The translations under genes and the position numbers were made by a program. From an uncultured bacterium (GTDB lineage: Bacteria > Cyanobacteriota > Vampirovibrionia > Gastranaerophilales > Gastranaerophilaceae), in NCBI GenBank assembly GCA_949282215.1, contig CASDPF010000014.1, positions 1 through 43,179 of the forward strand: a DNA stretch of 43,179 bases. Direction: 5' to 3'. The notes under the pieces were generated by a model. The model was not told the DNA's origin and did not search any database. It saw only the letters and a program-made list of their open reading frames with translations. This document shows, in pieces, positions 17,379 through 25,295 of the stretch; within the stretch, counting starts at the first letter, position 1; each line of letters begins with the position of its first letter.

Positions 17379-17406
17379 GGGTTCAGCAATTACTGAGCCC
17401 TTTTTA
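17379..17406 (+). terminator. Rho-independent terminator after the response regulator
   Basis: GGGTTCAG pairs with CTGAGCCC (one G-U pair) around a 6-nt loop, followed by six T (17401-17405 plus one earlier A-T step). It separates the regulator from the kinase, so the kinase may depend on readthrough or its own promoter. Confidence 0.8.
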
Positions 17407-17429
17407 TTTATAAAAAGAAAGTGAATAAA

Positions 17430-18089
17430 ATGCCATCAGAAATAATCAAAGAACAATCCCGCTGCATTGCACATGAAATCAGAAATCAGGTTTCCATTTG
17501 CGATGTATATTGCGAAATAATCAAAAAACAACTCAGTAAAAACGGAATACAAAATGACTCTGTAGAAAAAGCTCTGGAATGTATCCAAAAATCCGTTAAA
17601 ATGATAAATAATTCGCTTATCGACCTGAAAACACTTGATAATATTAAACAATCAATCTGTTATGTAAATGATTTAATAGATGAAAGTATTAACTTAGGAA
17701 AAGTCTACATCCAAGATAGGCAAATTCAAATAAATTCAAACCTGAAAGAAAATGTCCAAATATATGTTGATGAAAATAAATTCCTCGGATGTTTAATAAA
17801 TTTAATAAAAAACGCTATAGAAGCAATAGATACAAAAGGTGAAATAACAATATCAACAGAAATTACGAGTAAAAAATGTATAATCAAAATTTCAAACAAT
17901 GGTAAACCTATATCCCCATCAGCACAAAAAGAGCTATTTAATGAGGGTTTTACAACAAAAAAAACAGGGAGCGGGCTAGGGTTATACATCTGCAAAAACA
18001 ATTTAGAACAGCAAGACGCAACACTTTCCCTGATAAAATCAACACAGCAAAAAACCGAATTTGAAATTCAAGTTCCAATATTTAAATAA
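17430..18089 (+). CDS. Soluble sensor histidine kinase
   Basis: 219 residues from the ATG at 17430. AGAAAGTG upstream supports this start; a GTG at 17421 is too close to it. Seen: H-box AHEIRNQV with H15, a helical dimerisation region, N-box NLIKNAIEAI (about 124-133), G1 region SNNGKPI with Asn in place of the usual Asp, F-box GFTTKK, and G2 box GSGLGLYI (about 180-187). There is no membrane segment and no sensor domain, so the input must come from another protein or an unrecognised N-terminal contact. It sits directly after a NarL-type regulator. Confidence is high for kinase, moderate for the pairing. Confidence 0.85.
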   Translation: MPSEIIKEQSRCIAHEIRNQVSICDVYCEIIKKQLSKNGIQNDSVEKALECIQKSVKMINNSLIDLKTLDNIKQSICYVNDLIDESINLGKVYIQDRQIQINSNLKENVQIYVDENKFLGCLINLIKNAIEAIDTKGEITISTEITSKKCIIKISNNGKPISPSAQKELFNEGFTTKKTGSGLGLYICKNNLEQQDATLSLIKSTQQKTEFEIQVPIFK

Positions 18090-18090
18090 T

Positions 18091-18118
18091 AAAAAAGACC
18101 GCTAATGCGGTCTTTTTT
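18091..18118. terminator. Bidirectional terminator between kinase and Spy-like gene
   Basis: AAAAAA-GACCGC-TAAT-GCGGTC-TTTTTT is a perfect 6-bp GC-rich stem flanked by A and T runs. It can end transcription from both converging genes. Confidence 0.9.
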
Positions 18119-18125
18119 ACAACCC

Positions 18126-18728
18126 TTATTCAGCATCTGCATGAGGTGCAGGCGGCGGAAGTTCAGGTTTTTTATCTCCAGCCGGCGGAGGTCCAAATGG
18201 AGGTCTTAATGAATTGCCGTGATGTTTTTTGAATTCTTTTTCAAACTTTTTACGGCCTTCTTCTTTCATTTTTTTCAATTCTTTCAACTGTTTTTTAGTA
18301 AGAATTGATTCGAATTCCTGCATGTTTTTCATACGAATTTCATGAGCCTGCTTTTTCAATTCTTTGATTTCTGCTGTTAACTTATCAATTTTTTCCTTTT
18401 GCATTTGAGTTGAAATTCTTGATAATTTGACAACTTCAATTTCTTGACGTTTTTGCTTAATTGCCTCAATGATAGGCTTCATTTCTTCATGACCCTTCAT
18501 TCTGATTTCTTTTGCTTTTGCTTTTTGTTCGTCAGTAAGCTTTAGGCGTTTTTCAAAAGCAGCTTTCTTTGCATCCGTTTTTTTAGGCGGTCTTTGCATT
18601 TCCGGTGGTGCAGGTCTTTCTACACTTTCGGCAGGTTTAGCAGCTTCTACTGTAGGCATATCTGCCGCAAAACATTGAGTAGATACTCCAAATGCCAATA
18701 AACTTGCTAAAATTAAAGTTTTTTTCAT
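18126..18728 (-). CDS. Spy/CpxP-like periplasmic LTxxQ protein
   Basis: 200 residues. The signal peptide ends at about residue 21 (TQCFA). A Pro-rich segment precedes a long, strongly charged helical region bearing two LTxxQ motifs, LTDEQ at 64-68 and LTKKQ at 143-147. These define the Spy/CpxP superfamily (PF07813). The C-terminus is Pro-rich (GPPPAG, PPPAPHADAE). Members are ATP-independent periplasmic chaperones or metal-stress sensors. The gene starts 37 bp after the ECF sigma gene on the same strand with an AAAGGA site, so it is probably the effector of that stress operon. Confidence 0.8.
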   Translation of the reverse strand: MKKTLILASLLAFGVSTQCFAADMPTVEAAKPAESVERPAPPEMQRPPKKTDAKKAAFEKRLKLTDEQKAKAKEIRMKGHEEMKPIIEAIKQKRQEIEVVKLSRISTQMQKEKIDKLTAEIKELKKQAHEIRMKNMQEFESILTKKQLKELKKMKEEGRKKFEKEFKKHHGNSLRPPFGPPPAGDKKPELPPPAPHADAE

Positions 18729-18765
18729 AAGTTTTTCCTTTCTGTGTTATAGCCTGCTTTAGGCC

Positions 18766-19263
18766 TTATAATAAATCTTCTAACTGATTGGCTAATTCTT
18801 TCTTAGCGTTATAAATTCTTGATTTTATCGTGCCGATGGGACACTTGAATTTTTCTGCACATTCTTCATAAGTATACCCATATATTTCTGAATATATAAT
18901 CACATCCCGAAATTTCGGTTTTAAATTATTTATAGCTTCCATAATTCTCTTTTTTCGGTCATTTTTTATAACCCTTAATTCCGGAGACGCTTTTGTGTCT
19001 TTTAAAGTTTCAAAAGTATTATCATCTTCTTCAATCAACTGTTCATGCTTTTTCACAGCTGATTTTAGATAATCTTTAGAAACATTTTTGGCAATAGTTA
19101 CTACCCAACTTTTTAAACTACCTTTCTCTTTATACTTATCAGAATTTTTCCAAACTTTAAGATAAACCTCCTGTTCCAAATCCTCGTTATCTTCGCCTGA
19201 AATCATTCTGATAATATTTTTCACATTCGCTCTATTCTTCTCAATTATTTCTTTTAAATTCAT
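18766..19263 (-). CDS. ECF-family RNA polymerase sigma factor
   Basis: 165 residues, typical of ECF sigma factors, with only regions 2 and 4. Region 2 includes DLEQEVYLKVWKNSDKY and GSLKSWVVTIAKNVSKDYL. Region 4 includes VIIYSEIYGYTYEECAEKF and CPIGTIKSRIYNAKKEL. It overlaps the upstream anti-sigma gene by 4 bp (ATGA), which suggests translational coupling and a fixed ratio. Probably held inactive at the membrane by the anti-sigma factor and released by envelope stress. Likely targets are its own operon and the Spy-like gene behind it. Confidence 0.92.
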   Translation of the reverse strand: MNLKEIIEKNRANVKNIIRMISGEDNEDLEQEVYLKVWKNSDKYKEKGSLKSWVVTIAKNVSKDYLKSAVKKHEQLIEEDDNTFETLKDTKASPELRVIKNDRKKRIMEAINNLKPKFRDVIIYSEIYGYTYEECAEKFKCPIGTIKSRIYNAKKELANQLEDLL

Positions 19264-19607
19264 TCATCCACCATAATTAGTCCGTATGAATCCACAGGGA
19301 ATCCATAATCTTCAATACTGAGGACCTGTCCGTATCTGATAATATCCGCGACATCAGTATTCAAATTAACTATTCCAAGAGTAACACCACTAAACAAAAT
19401 TGCACAGGCTGCACAGGCTATTTTTAGCCTTGCCGAAGTTTTACGATTTTTTAGATATTCCGGTTTTACTTCCTGTATCAAAGCTGAAACCTTATCCATA
19501 ACCTCTTGTTCCTTGCGGCAATCTTCACACTCTAGCAAGTGCTGTTTTAAAGTTTCCTCATCGGAAAATGTAAATAAAGCTTCGTATTTATCACATCTTT
19601 TACTCAT
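19260..19607 (-). CDS. Zinc-finger anti-sigma factor, single-pass membrane protein
   Basis: 115 residues. The cytoplasmic N-terminus carries the ZAS motif H23-x3-C27-x2-C30 (HLLECEDC), with a further Cys at position 5. One membrane segment lies at about 61-80, followed by a short external tail of about 35 residues. It is first in the operon, before its cognate ECF sigma, with a 4-bp overlap. The role is to sequester the sigma factor at the membrane until a signal arrives. The short outer tail suggests that sensing may need a partner. Confidence 0.8.
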   Translation of the reverse strand: MSKRCDKYEALFTFSDEETLKQHLLECEDCRKEQEVMDKVSALIQEVKPEYLKNRKTSARLKIACAACAILFSGVTLGIVNLNTDVADIIRYGQVLSIEDYGFPVDSYGLIMVDE

Positions 19608-19626
19608 TTTTTTTAACCTCTATATT

Positions 19627-19657
19627 ATTATAACGAAATTAAAATAAAAATTGTTCA
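19627..19657 (-). promoter_or_regulatory. Candidate ECF-type promoter of the sigma/anti-sigma operon
   Basis: On the minus strand TGAACA (19652-19657) is followed by a 16-bp spacer and CGTTATAAT (19627-19635). This resembles ECF promoters with an AAC-rich -35 and CGT at -10. No sigma-70 -35 box lies at the right distance from TATAAT. It would fit autoregulation. Confidence 0.4.
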
Positions 19658-19746
19658 TTTTTCTTTATGAAATGTTGAAAAAAATTTTTTTTGGTTTTAA
19701 TATGTGCAGGTCGAAATATGATTTGTTAATTAATTAACCGGACAAA

Positions 19747-20376
19747 ATGGGATTTCAAAACTTTTTAAGAAATGTATGCTCCAAACTGGGGGAAAATAAT
19801 AAACCAACCTATGCAGTTGTTGCTATCGCAGCGGTAAAAGGGATTTGCCGTCCGACATTTACAATGATGGATAAAACCGAAAAACCCGAGACTAAAAAAT
19901 ATACTGCTTTAAGAGAAGGTCTTACAGAACTTATCGCAATTCCTGTATATATAGGATGCGGATATTTAGCTGGGAAATGCTCACCAATTTTTACCAAAAA
20001 TGTAAAAAAAGAAGATTTTTTAACAAACAAAGTAAAACAAGACATTGCTAATGGGGTTAGTAATGAGAAAATAACCAAAGCTATCAGCAATGCGGAAAAA
20101 CAACTTGAAAAATATAAAATAAGAGCAACAAACAATTTAAGATTTATAGGTGTTTGTGCAGCAGCATTAGTTGCAATCCCTGCATTATGTTCTATAACAA
20201 TCAAACCTGTTATGTCTAAAATTTTAAAAATGCCAAAAGAAAATACTGAAGATAACAATTTAAAACAGCAAGTTATGCAACAACCGCAGCAAATAACAAA
20301 TTATACAAAGCCTGCAGTCAAACTTAAAACATATATAACTGCACCGCAAACAGGAATGAAAGTAGGTGGCGTATGA
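19747..20376 (+). CDS. Lineage-type membrane protein, paralogue of the next gene
   Basis: 209 residues, no recognised domain. It has two hydrophobic stretches, at about 57-77 and 138-160, separated by a Lys-rich helical region. A Gln/Pro/Lys-rich tail follows. The N-terminal part (RPTFTMMDKTEKPETKKYTA) aligns with the neighbouring gene (RPGFILIDNDISPDTKKYAA), so the two are paralogues. The stop overlaps the next start by 4 bp (ATGA). No Shine-Dalgarno sequence is visible. I recall related proteins only from gut Melainabacteria. The function is unknown. Confidence 0.7.
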   Translation: MGFQNFLRNVCSKLGENNKPTYAVVAIAAVKGICRPTFTMMDKTEKPETKKYTALREGLTELIAIPVYIGCGYLAGKCSPIFTKNVKKEDFLTNKVKQDIANGVSNEKITKAISNAEKQLEKYKIRATNNLRFIGVCAAALVAIPALCSITIKPVMSKILKMPKENTEDNNLKQQVMQQPQQITNYTKPAVKLKTYITAPQTGMKVGGV

Positions 20377-21014
20377 TAGGACCTATTACAAGTGCACTTA
20401 CAAGCTCAGGTATAACAAATCTTGTTCAAAGTACAAGTTCTTCTGTTACAACAGAAACTCTACTAAAAGCAATCGGAAGGCCAGGATTTATTCTAATTGA
20501 TAATGATATCTCACCTGATACTAAAAAGTATGCAGCAGCAAAAGAATTCTTATATCAGGCAACATGTTTGCTTGTATATATGGCTTTGGTAATTCCTGTA
20601 TTTAAAAAAGGTGCATTTAAATATGGTCAAAAATATTTATTTAAAGACATGCCAGAAGCAGGCTTTTCGAAATTTAAAGACCTAAAGACTTACGAATTAT
20701 ACAGAAAACTTTCTGATAAATCAGTAGAAGACAGACAGCACATCCTTAATATTAATAAACTTCAAGATCGTTTTTCACCTGATATAAGAAAAGAACTCAC
20801 AACAGCAGAAGATCCTGATAAATTCACTAAAATAAAAGGCTGTGTAGAACTAGGTTCCTTAGTAGGTTCCGTCCTCGGACTTGCAATATTAGCACCACAA
20901 GTGAGCCATGCATTCATACACCCCGCACTAAGAATGCTTGGACTTGAGAAAAAAGATAATAAGGCAAACAAAGTTGATAATACTAAAACTCAGTCATTAA
21001 ACAAAACTGCTTAA
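20373..21014 (+). CDS. Lineage-type membrane protein, paralogue of the preceding gene
   Basis: 213 residues. It shares the RPxFxxxDxxxxPxTKKY(A/T)A region with the preceding gene, followed by a hydrophobic segment (about 60-80), a Lys/Asp-rich helical middle, a second hydrophobic segment (about 157-185) and a polar tail. A GTAGGTGG site precedes the ATG. Its 3' end overlaps trmFO on the opposite strand by 18 bp. The repeated two-segment layout suggests paired membrane proteins made together. No function can be assigned. Confidence 0.7.
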   Translation: MIGPITSALTSSGITNLVQSTSSSVTTETLLKAIGRPGFILIDNDISPDTKKYAAAKEFLYQATCLLVYMALVIPVFKKGAFKYGQKYLFKDMPEAGFSKFKDLKTYELYRKLSDKSVEDRQHILNINKLQDRFSPDIRKELTTAEDPDKFTKIKGCVELGSLVGSVLGLAILAPQVSHAFIHPALRMLGLEKKDNKANKVDNTKTQSLNKTA

Positions 21015-22298
21015 TACTTCAATTGAGCGTTTTACAATTAATTCTGCTTTTAGCTTTTTATTTTTACGTTCTTTTTTCGGTAATTCAACAGCAGGAACAA
21101 TTCCCCAATTTGAATTTATCGGTTGGAATTTTTCATGTTCAGGGTTTGAAATATATCTTGTCAAAGCTCCTAGCATTGTCTCCTCAGGTAATATCAAAAG
21201 ATTTTCATTATTTAAAAATCTTGCCATATTTATACCGGCTAAAAGACCTGAAGCGATTGATTCTGTATACCCCTCAGTCCCCGTGATTTGACCTGCAAAA
21301 AATAAAGTTTCCCGTTTCCTTGTCTGTAATGTTGCATTAAGCAATTTTGGAGAATTAATAAACGTGTTGCGATGCATAACTCCATATCTTACGATATTAA
21401 CATTTTCAAGCCCAGGTATAGACTGCAAAAGTTCTTTTTGAGCTCCCCATTTTAAGTTTGTTTGGAAACCCACAAGATTAAATAAAGTTTTTGCAGAATT
21501 ATCCTGTCTCAATTGAACAACAGCATAATTTTCTTCACCTGTACGTTTATCCACTAAACCCACAGGTTTCATAGGACCAAAACGAAGTGTATCAACACCT
21601 CTTGAGGCTAAAACTTCTATAGGAAGACAACTTTCAAAGAATTTAGCATTTTTTTCAAATTCTTTTAATTCAATTTTCGGAGAGTTAATTAATATATTAT
21701 AGAACCTTTCATACTGCTCTTTATTCATCGGACAATTAATATAAGAAGCCTCTCCCTTATCATATCTGCTTGCCCAGAATGCCTTTTCAAAATCAATACT
21801 ATCTTTTTCTACAATAGGAGCAATCGCATCAAAGAAATATAAATGGTCACTATCTGTAAAGTTTTTGATAGATTCAGCCATCAAATCCGAAGTCAAAGGA
21901 CCTGATGCCATAATGACATTTCCTTCTGGAATTTCAACAACTTCTTCATTTATAATCTCAATATTTGGGTTAGCTTTTATTTTTTGAGTAACAGTATCCG
22001 AAAAAAGTTCTCTATCTATAGCCAAAGCACTCCCGGCAGGGACAGCACAATCCCGTGCTATTTTTATAAGCTCTCCGCCTAGAATTTCCATCTCTTTTTT
22101 CAAAAGTCCCGACGCATTTGAGCAATCGGCAGCACCAAGACTGTTGGAACATACAAATTCCGCAAACTTATCTGTTTTATGAGCTCCTGTTGATTTTACA
22201 GGTCTCATTTCATACAATTTAACCTTTATTCCTCTTTTAGCAAGCTGCAAAGCAGCTTCACTGCCTGCCAGACCGGCTCCGATTACCTTAACTTCCAT
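20997..22298 (-). CDS. trmFO: Methylenetetrahydrofolate--tRNA-(uracil-5-)-methyltransferase TrmFO
   Basis: 433 residues. This flavoprotein makes m5U54 in the T-loop of tRNA using methylene-THF and FADH2. Seen: the FAD-binding start VIGAGLAGSEAALQLAKRG, then YEMRP, FVCSNSLG, ALAIDRELFS, VASGPLTSD-like (MASGPLTSD) and FAGQITGTEGYTESIASG, all in the usual order and length. Found in Firmicutes, Cyanobacteria and others in place of SAM-dependent TrmA. It converges with the plus-strand membrane protein gene, with an 18-bp overlap. Confidence 0.95.
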   Translation of the reverse strand: MEVKVIGAGLAGSEAALQLAKRGIKVKLYEMRPVKSTGAHKTDKFAEFVCSNSLGAADCSNASGLLKKEMEILGGELIKIARDCAVPAGSALAIDRELFSDTVTQKIKANPNIEIINEEVVEIPEGNVIMASGPLTSDLMAESIKNFTDSDHLYFFDAIAPIVEKDSIDFEKAFWASRYDKGEASYINCPMNKEQYERFYNILINSPKIELKEFEKNAKFFESCLPIEVLASRGVDTLRFGPMKPVGLVDKRTGEENYAVVQLRQDNSAKTLFNLVGFQTNLKWGAQKELLQSIPGLENVNIVRYGVMHRNTFINSPKLLNATLQTRKRETLFFAGQITGTEGYTESIASGLLAGINMARFLNNENLLILPEETMLGALTRYISNPEHEKFQPINSNWGIVPAVELPKKERKNKKLKAELIVKRSIEVLSSFV

Positions 22299-22386
22299 AA
22301 CCAGAGTTTAAAATAGAAATTTTATTATGTCAATTTTAACTTTTATAGCAATTTTATATACAATTTTTATCTAAAAATAAGATTTA

Positions 22387-22415
22387 TTGCAGTTTTGTAA
22401 AATTATTATTATAAT
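22387..22415 (+). promoter_or_regulatory. Promoter for the 721-residue membrane protein, with long 5' leader
   Basis: TTGCAG (22387-22392), a 17-bp spacer and TATAAT (22410-22415). The leader would be about 160 nt and contains a possible hairpin, AGTATGA at 22450 pairing with TCATACT ending at 22476. Apart from these, the 22299-22582 gap shows nothing identifiable. Confidence 0.55.
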
Positions 22416-22582
22416 TGTAGTAAATCACTTGCAAAATTACAATATATTAAGTATGATAATTACACTTATTCATACTGAGTTTTGTTAATTATTTTAAACA
22501 AACCCCAAAAATATAGCAATAAGTAGCAATCAATAGTTTTATTAAACATGTGTAGATAGTTATAAAAAGTTAAAGTAGGGAT

Positions 22583-24748
22583 ATGGTAGTAAAAGCAGTA
22601 AATACACCGGTAAGTGAAAATACAGGTTTAAAGACCAGACAAAACCGCAATATTAGTAAGAACCTAAAAAACAATAATTTCAATAATAATAACCCGTCAT
22701 TCCAAGGCAGCAATCCAATAGTAATGCTTATGGATGCAATTGATAGAGGCGGATTTGCAGCATCATTCATAGCACAAGATGGTATCGGTATGGTTGCCCC
22801 TCGTATAAAAGAGGGTCTAAACAGAGGCAGAAAAACTGATGAAAACGGTAAAAAACATGGTCCGTTAAATTGGGAATTTGCAAGAAAAGAAGGTATCCGA
22901 GAAATTTTAAGCGGTCCTAGTGCTTTTATTATTCCTGCTATTATGCTGCACTTTATAACAAAACATTCAGGAACAGCAAACAATGTATCTATAGATACAA
23001 TTAAAGGTCTCGGACAAATATTTGAAAAATATGCAACTGAAAATAGAAATACTCTTTCAGATGTAGCCAAAACAAAAAAAGAATTTTACGAAAATGTATT
23101 TACTAATGTCTTAACAGAGACTACATCAATAAAAGACGGAAATACAGTCAAAAAGACTCTTAGCGATGAAATTATCGCAGAAAAAGCAAAAGAATTCACA
23201 AACAGAGTTATAGAAATTGAAAATGCAAAATCAAAAGGATTCTTCAAAAAATTATTAGATATAAAAGTAGAAAGCTCTGCTGAAGATCTTACACAAAAAT
23301 TAGCAGATGACTTTATGACAATAAAAAAAGAGAACTTATCACCATCTGTTAACGAAATGCTTGCACATCTGAAAGTTGAAGGACGACAAGACCCAGTAAC
23401 AGAACCATTCAAAAAACTGCTTGGTTCTATGAAAAATTACTCAGATGATGCAATAAAATCTGTTAATAAACAACTTGAAAAAGACGGAACAACAAATCTT
23501 GCAGACTTCTTGAAAACACATACTTCACGACGCATCGGGTCAAGATTTACGACAATTATGTCCATGTTCTTTGCTGTAGTAGGTTTCTATACAATTATTC
23601 CTAAATTATACAACCTCGGGTTAAAAGGCAACCCTGCACTAAAAGACCAGGAAGAAACACCTGTAGCAAATGGGAAACCTGAAACTACAGAAAAAGCAGA
23701 AGATTCAATTCAGAATAAAAAAGCCAAAGGAAAAGACATACCTTTCCAAGGGGCAGGAATACAAAAAGTTATGGCAAAAACCGGCGATACTGTAATCAAT
23801 ACTAGCTGGATAAAGAAACTTGCAGATAAATTTGACTTTGACGGACCATCAATGTCCGTAACAGCAATGTTAACTCTGTTATTCGGATTCTGTCTGCCTC
23901 CGAGATACATAAACGGACAAGATAAATACGATAAAAAAGAAATTCTTGTACGTGATATCTCCAGTTTCGTAGCTATTTTGTTCGGAGCAAAAGCACTATC
24001 AAGAGCTTGTTCTGTAGTATTCTCGAAATTATCAGGTCTTGCTTTAAATACAACACCTGCAGATCATGCAAAATCAGTATTGCATAAATTTAAAAATTAT
24101 GTAACAGCAGGAAGCGGTATAAATGTATTATCTAGCGAAGCGATTATTTCAAAATACTCAAACATTGATAAATTCAAAGGCGGAATTAACGGATTCTTTG
24201 AATTCATCGAAGATAACGGCGGAAATATCAAAAAAATGCTTCGTCTTGATAAAACCGTAAAAGCCAACGCTGAAGCTATAATCGGAAAACCGCTCAAAAA
24301 TGCTACAACAAACGAAATTAAAGAGGCATTCAAAAACATTGCAAACGATAATGAATCACTCCAAAATATCTATAAAGTATTCAGGAATGTTAAAGACAAC
24401 AAATATATAAATTACGCAAAAACAATGAATAGTGCCTTTGGAGCATTGTCAACTTTAGCACTTGTACCAATGTTCATGATATGGCTCGCAAGATATTGCG
24501 ATAGAATGACTAAAAATGACCGAGCTAAAGAAAAATTAGCAAACTCTGCACCAGTAAATGACACTATGACTAAGCAGGAACAAGCTAATAACACAGAAAA
24601 AGTTAGTGAGACAAAACCAATAGAAACAGCTCAAATAAAAGATTCAAAACAACCTGAACAAATAAAAACGGAAGAAAAATTACAAGCTGGTCAACAAAAT
24701 CAAGATAAAAACAATAAACTTACAATGAATCAATTTTTGAAAAAATAA
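22583..24748 (+). CDS. Large lineage-type membrane protein with N-terminal SFQG motif
   Basis: 721 residues, no domain recognised. The N-terminus is Asn/Lys-rich and carries PSFQG at about 38-42. Then comes a conserved block (about 43-120) including MDAIDRGGFAASFIAQDGIG and LNWEFARKEGIREILSGPSA, and a hydrophobic segment at about 113-130. Further hydrophobic segments lie at about 322-342, 425-445, 460-480 and 620-640, between Lys-rich helical regions. The C-terminus is Gln/Lys-rich. I recall related proteins only from Gastranaerophilales. The RGxF-D-R-E pattern vaguely resembles the two smaller membrane proteins at 19747 and 20373. Its own promoter lies about 170 bp upstream and a terminator follows. 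Confidence 0.75.
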   Translation: MVVKAVNTPVSENTGLKTRQNRNISKNLKNNNFNNNNPSFQGSNPIVMLMDAIDRGGFAASFIAQDGIGMVAPRIKEGLNRGRKTDENGKKHGPLNWEFARKEGIREILSGPSAFIIPAIMLHFITKHSGTANNVSIDTIKGLGQIFEKYATENRNTLSDVAKTKKEFYENVFTNVLTETTSIKDGNTVKKTLSDEIIAEKAKEFTNRVIEIENAKSKGFFKKLLDIKVESSAEDLTQKLADDFMTIKKENLSPSVNEMLAHLKVEGRQDPVTEPFKKLLGSMKNYSDDAIKSVNKQLEKDGTTNLADFLKTHTSRRIGSRFTTIMSMFFAVVGFYTIIPKLYNLGLKGNPALKDQEETPVANGKPETTEKAEDSIQNKKAKGKDIPFQGAGIQKVMAKTGDTVINTSWIKKLADKFDFDGPSMSVTAMLTLLFGFCLPPRYINGQDKYDKKEILVRDISSFVAILFGAKALSRACSVVFSKLSGLALNTTPADHAKSVLHKFKNYVTAGSGINVLSSEAIISKYSNIDKFKGGINGFFEFIEDNGGNIKKMLRLDKTVKANAEAIIGKPLKNATTNEIKEAFKNIANDNESLQNIYKVFRNVKDNKYINYAKTMNSAFGALSTLALVPMFMIWLARYCDRMTKNDRAKEKLANSAPVNDTMTKQEQANNTEKVSETKPIETAQIKDSKQPEQIKTEEKLQAGQQNQDKNNKLTMNQFLKK

Positions 24749-24765
24749 CTATAACTATCACACAC

Positions 24766-24807
24766 AAAAAAGCAGCACCAATGAAAATTCATTAGTGCGG
24801 CTTTTTT
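24766..24807. terminator. Bidirectional terminator
   Basis: An imperfect stem (AAAAAAGC.GCAC.AATGAA against TTCATT.GTGC.GCTTTTTT, two mismatches) is flanked by A and T runs. It serves the upstream plus-strand gene and the convergent DUF1858 gene. Confidence 0.85.
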
Positions 24808-24820
24808 AATTATTATTTAA

Positions 24821-25027
24821 TTACTTATTTTCAATCAAAGCATTAATATCTGCAACCATTGCATCAGGGTCAAACCCGTGAACGCGAGCACCTGCTTCAA
24901 GGTTTTCAAATCTTGCTGCTGCACATCCTATACAACCTAAACCATATTTTTGAAATACTTCAATACTTTCAGGATGTGCCTGTACAATATCCATGATATT
25001 CATTTCTTTAGTTACTTTGTCTGCCAT
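24821..25027 (-). CDS. DUF1858 redox-disulfide domain protein
   Basis: 68 residues, a single DUF1858 domain of the type called hybrid-cluster-protein-associated redox disulfide. The VTKEMNIMDIVQAHPE opening and the C32-x2-C35 pair in GLGCIGCAAA are diagnostic. The two Cys may cycle between thiol and disulfide or bind metal. The partner is unknown and no hybrid cluster protein is nearby. The ribosome binding site is AAGGAGA. Convergent with the 721-residue protein. Confidence 0.85.
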   Translation of the reverse strand: MADKVTKEMNIMDIVQAHPESIEVFQKYGLGCIGCAAARFENLEAGARVHGFDPDAMVADINALIENK

Positions 25028-25136
25028 AATGTTATCTCCTTTTCACTAACTCATACATTCCTAATTTAAATATAAATTGTTGACTTCTAAATTTATATCC
25101 TTAAATAAATTATACACGAAAAAGAAGGATGTGTAT

Positions 25137-25295
25137 ATGGAATTATTAAAAAAACTTTTCAAAGATGATGAGAAAGTAATCGGGTTATGTGCATTCAAAA
25201 AGCAGCCTCAAAAAGTCTATTCTTATGAACCGAAATTTAAAGCTACAAAACTGTGTTATTGTACAAATACTAAAAACAATTTTTTCTTATTGTAA
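25137..25295 (+). CDS. Small hypothetical protein with two terminal cysteines
   Basis: 52 residues from the ATG at 25137, chosen over an upstream ATG at 25077 because GAAGGA lies at a good distance. The protein starts MELLKKLFKDDEKVIGLCAF and ends NFFLL, with three Cys (one in GLCAF, two as CYC). Basic, with no membrane segment. The KVIGLCxF pattern gives me an impression of a lineage-restricted family, but I cannot name it. The stop overlaps the convergent SpoU gene by 9 bp. Confidence 0.55.
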   Translation: MELLKKLFKDDEKVIGLCAFKKQPQKVYSYEPKFKATKLCYCTNTKNNFFLL

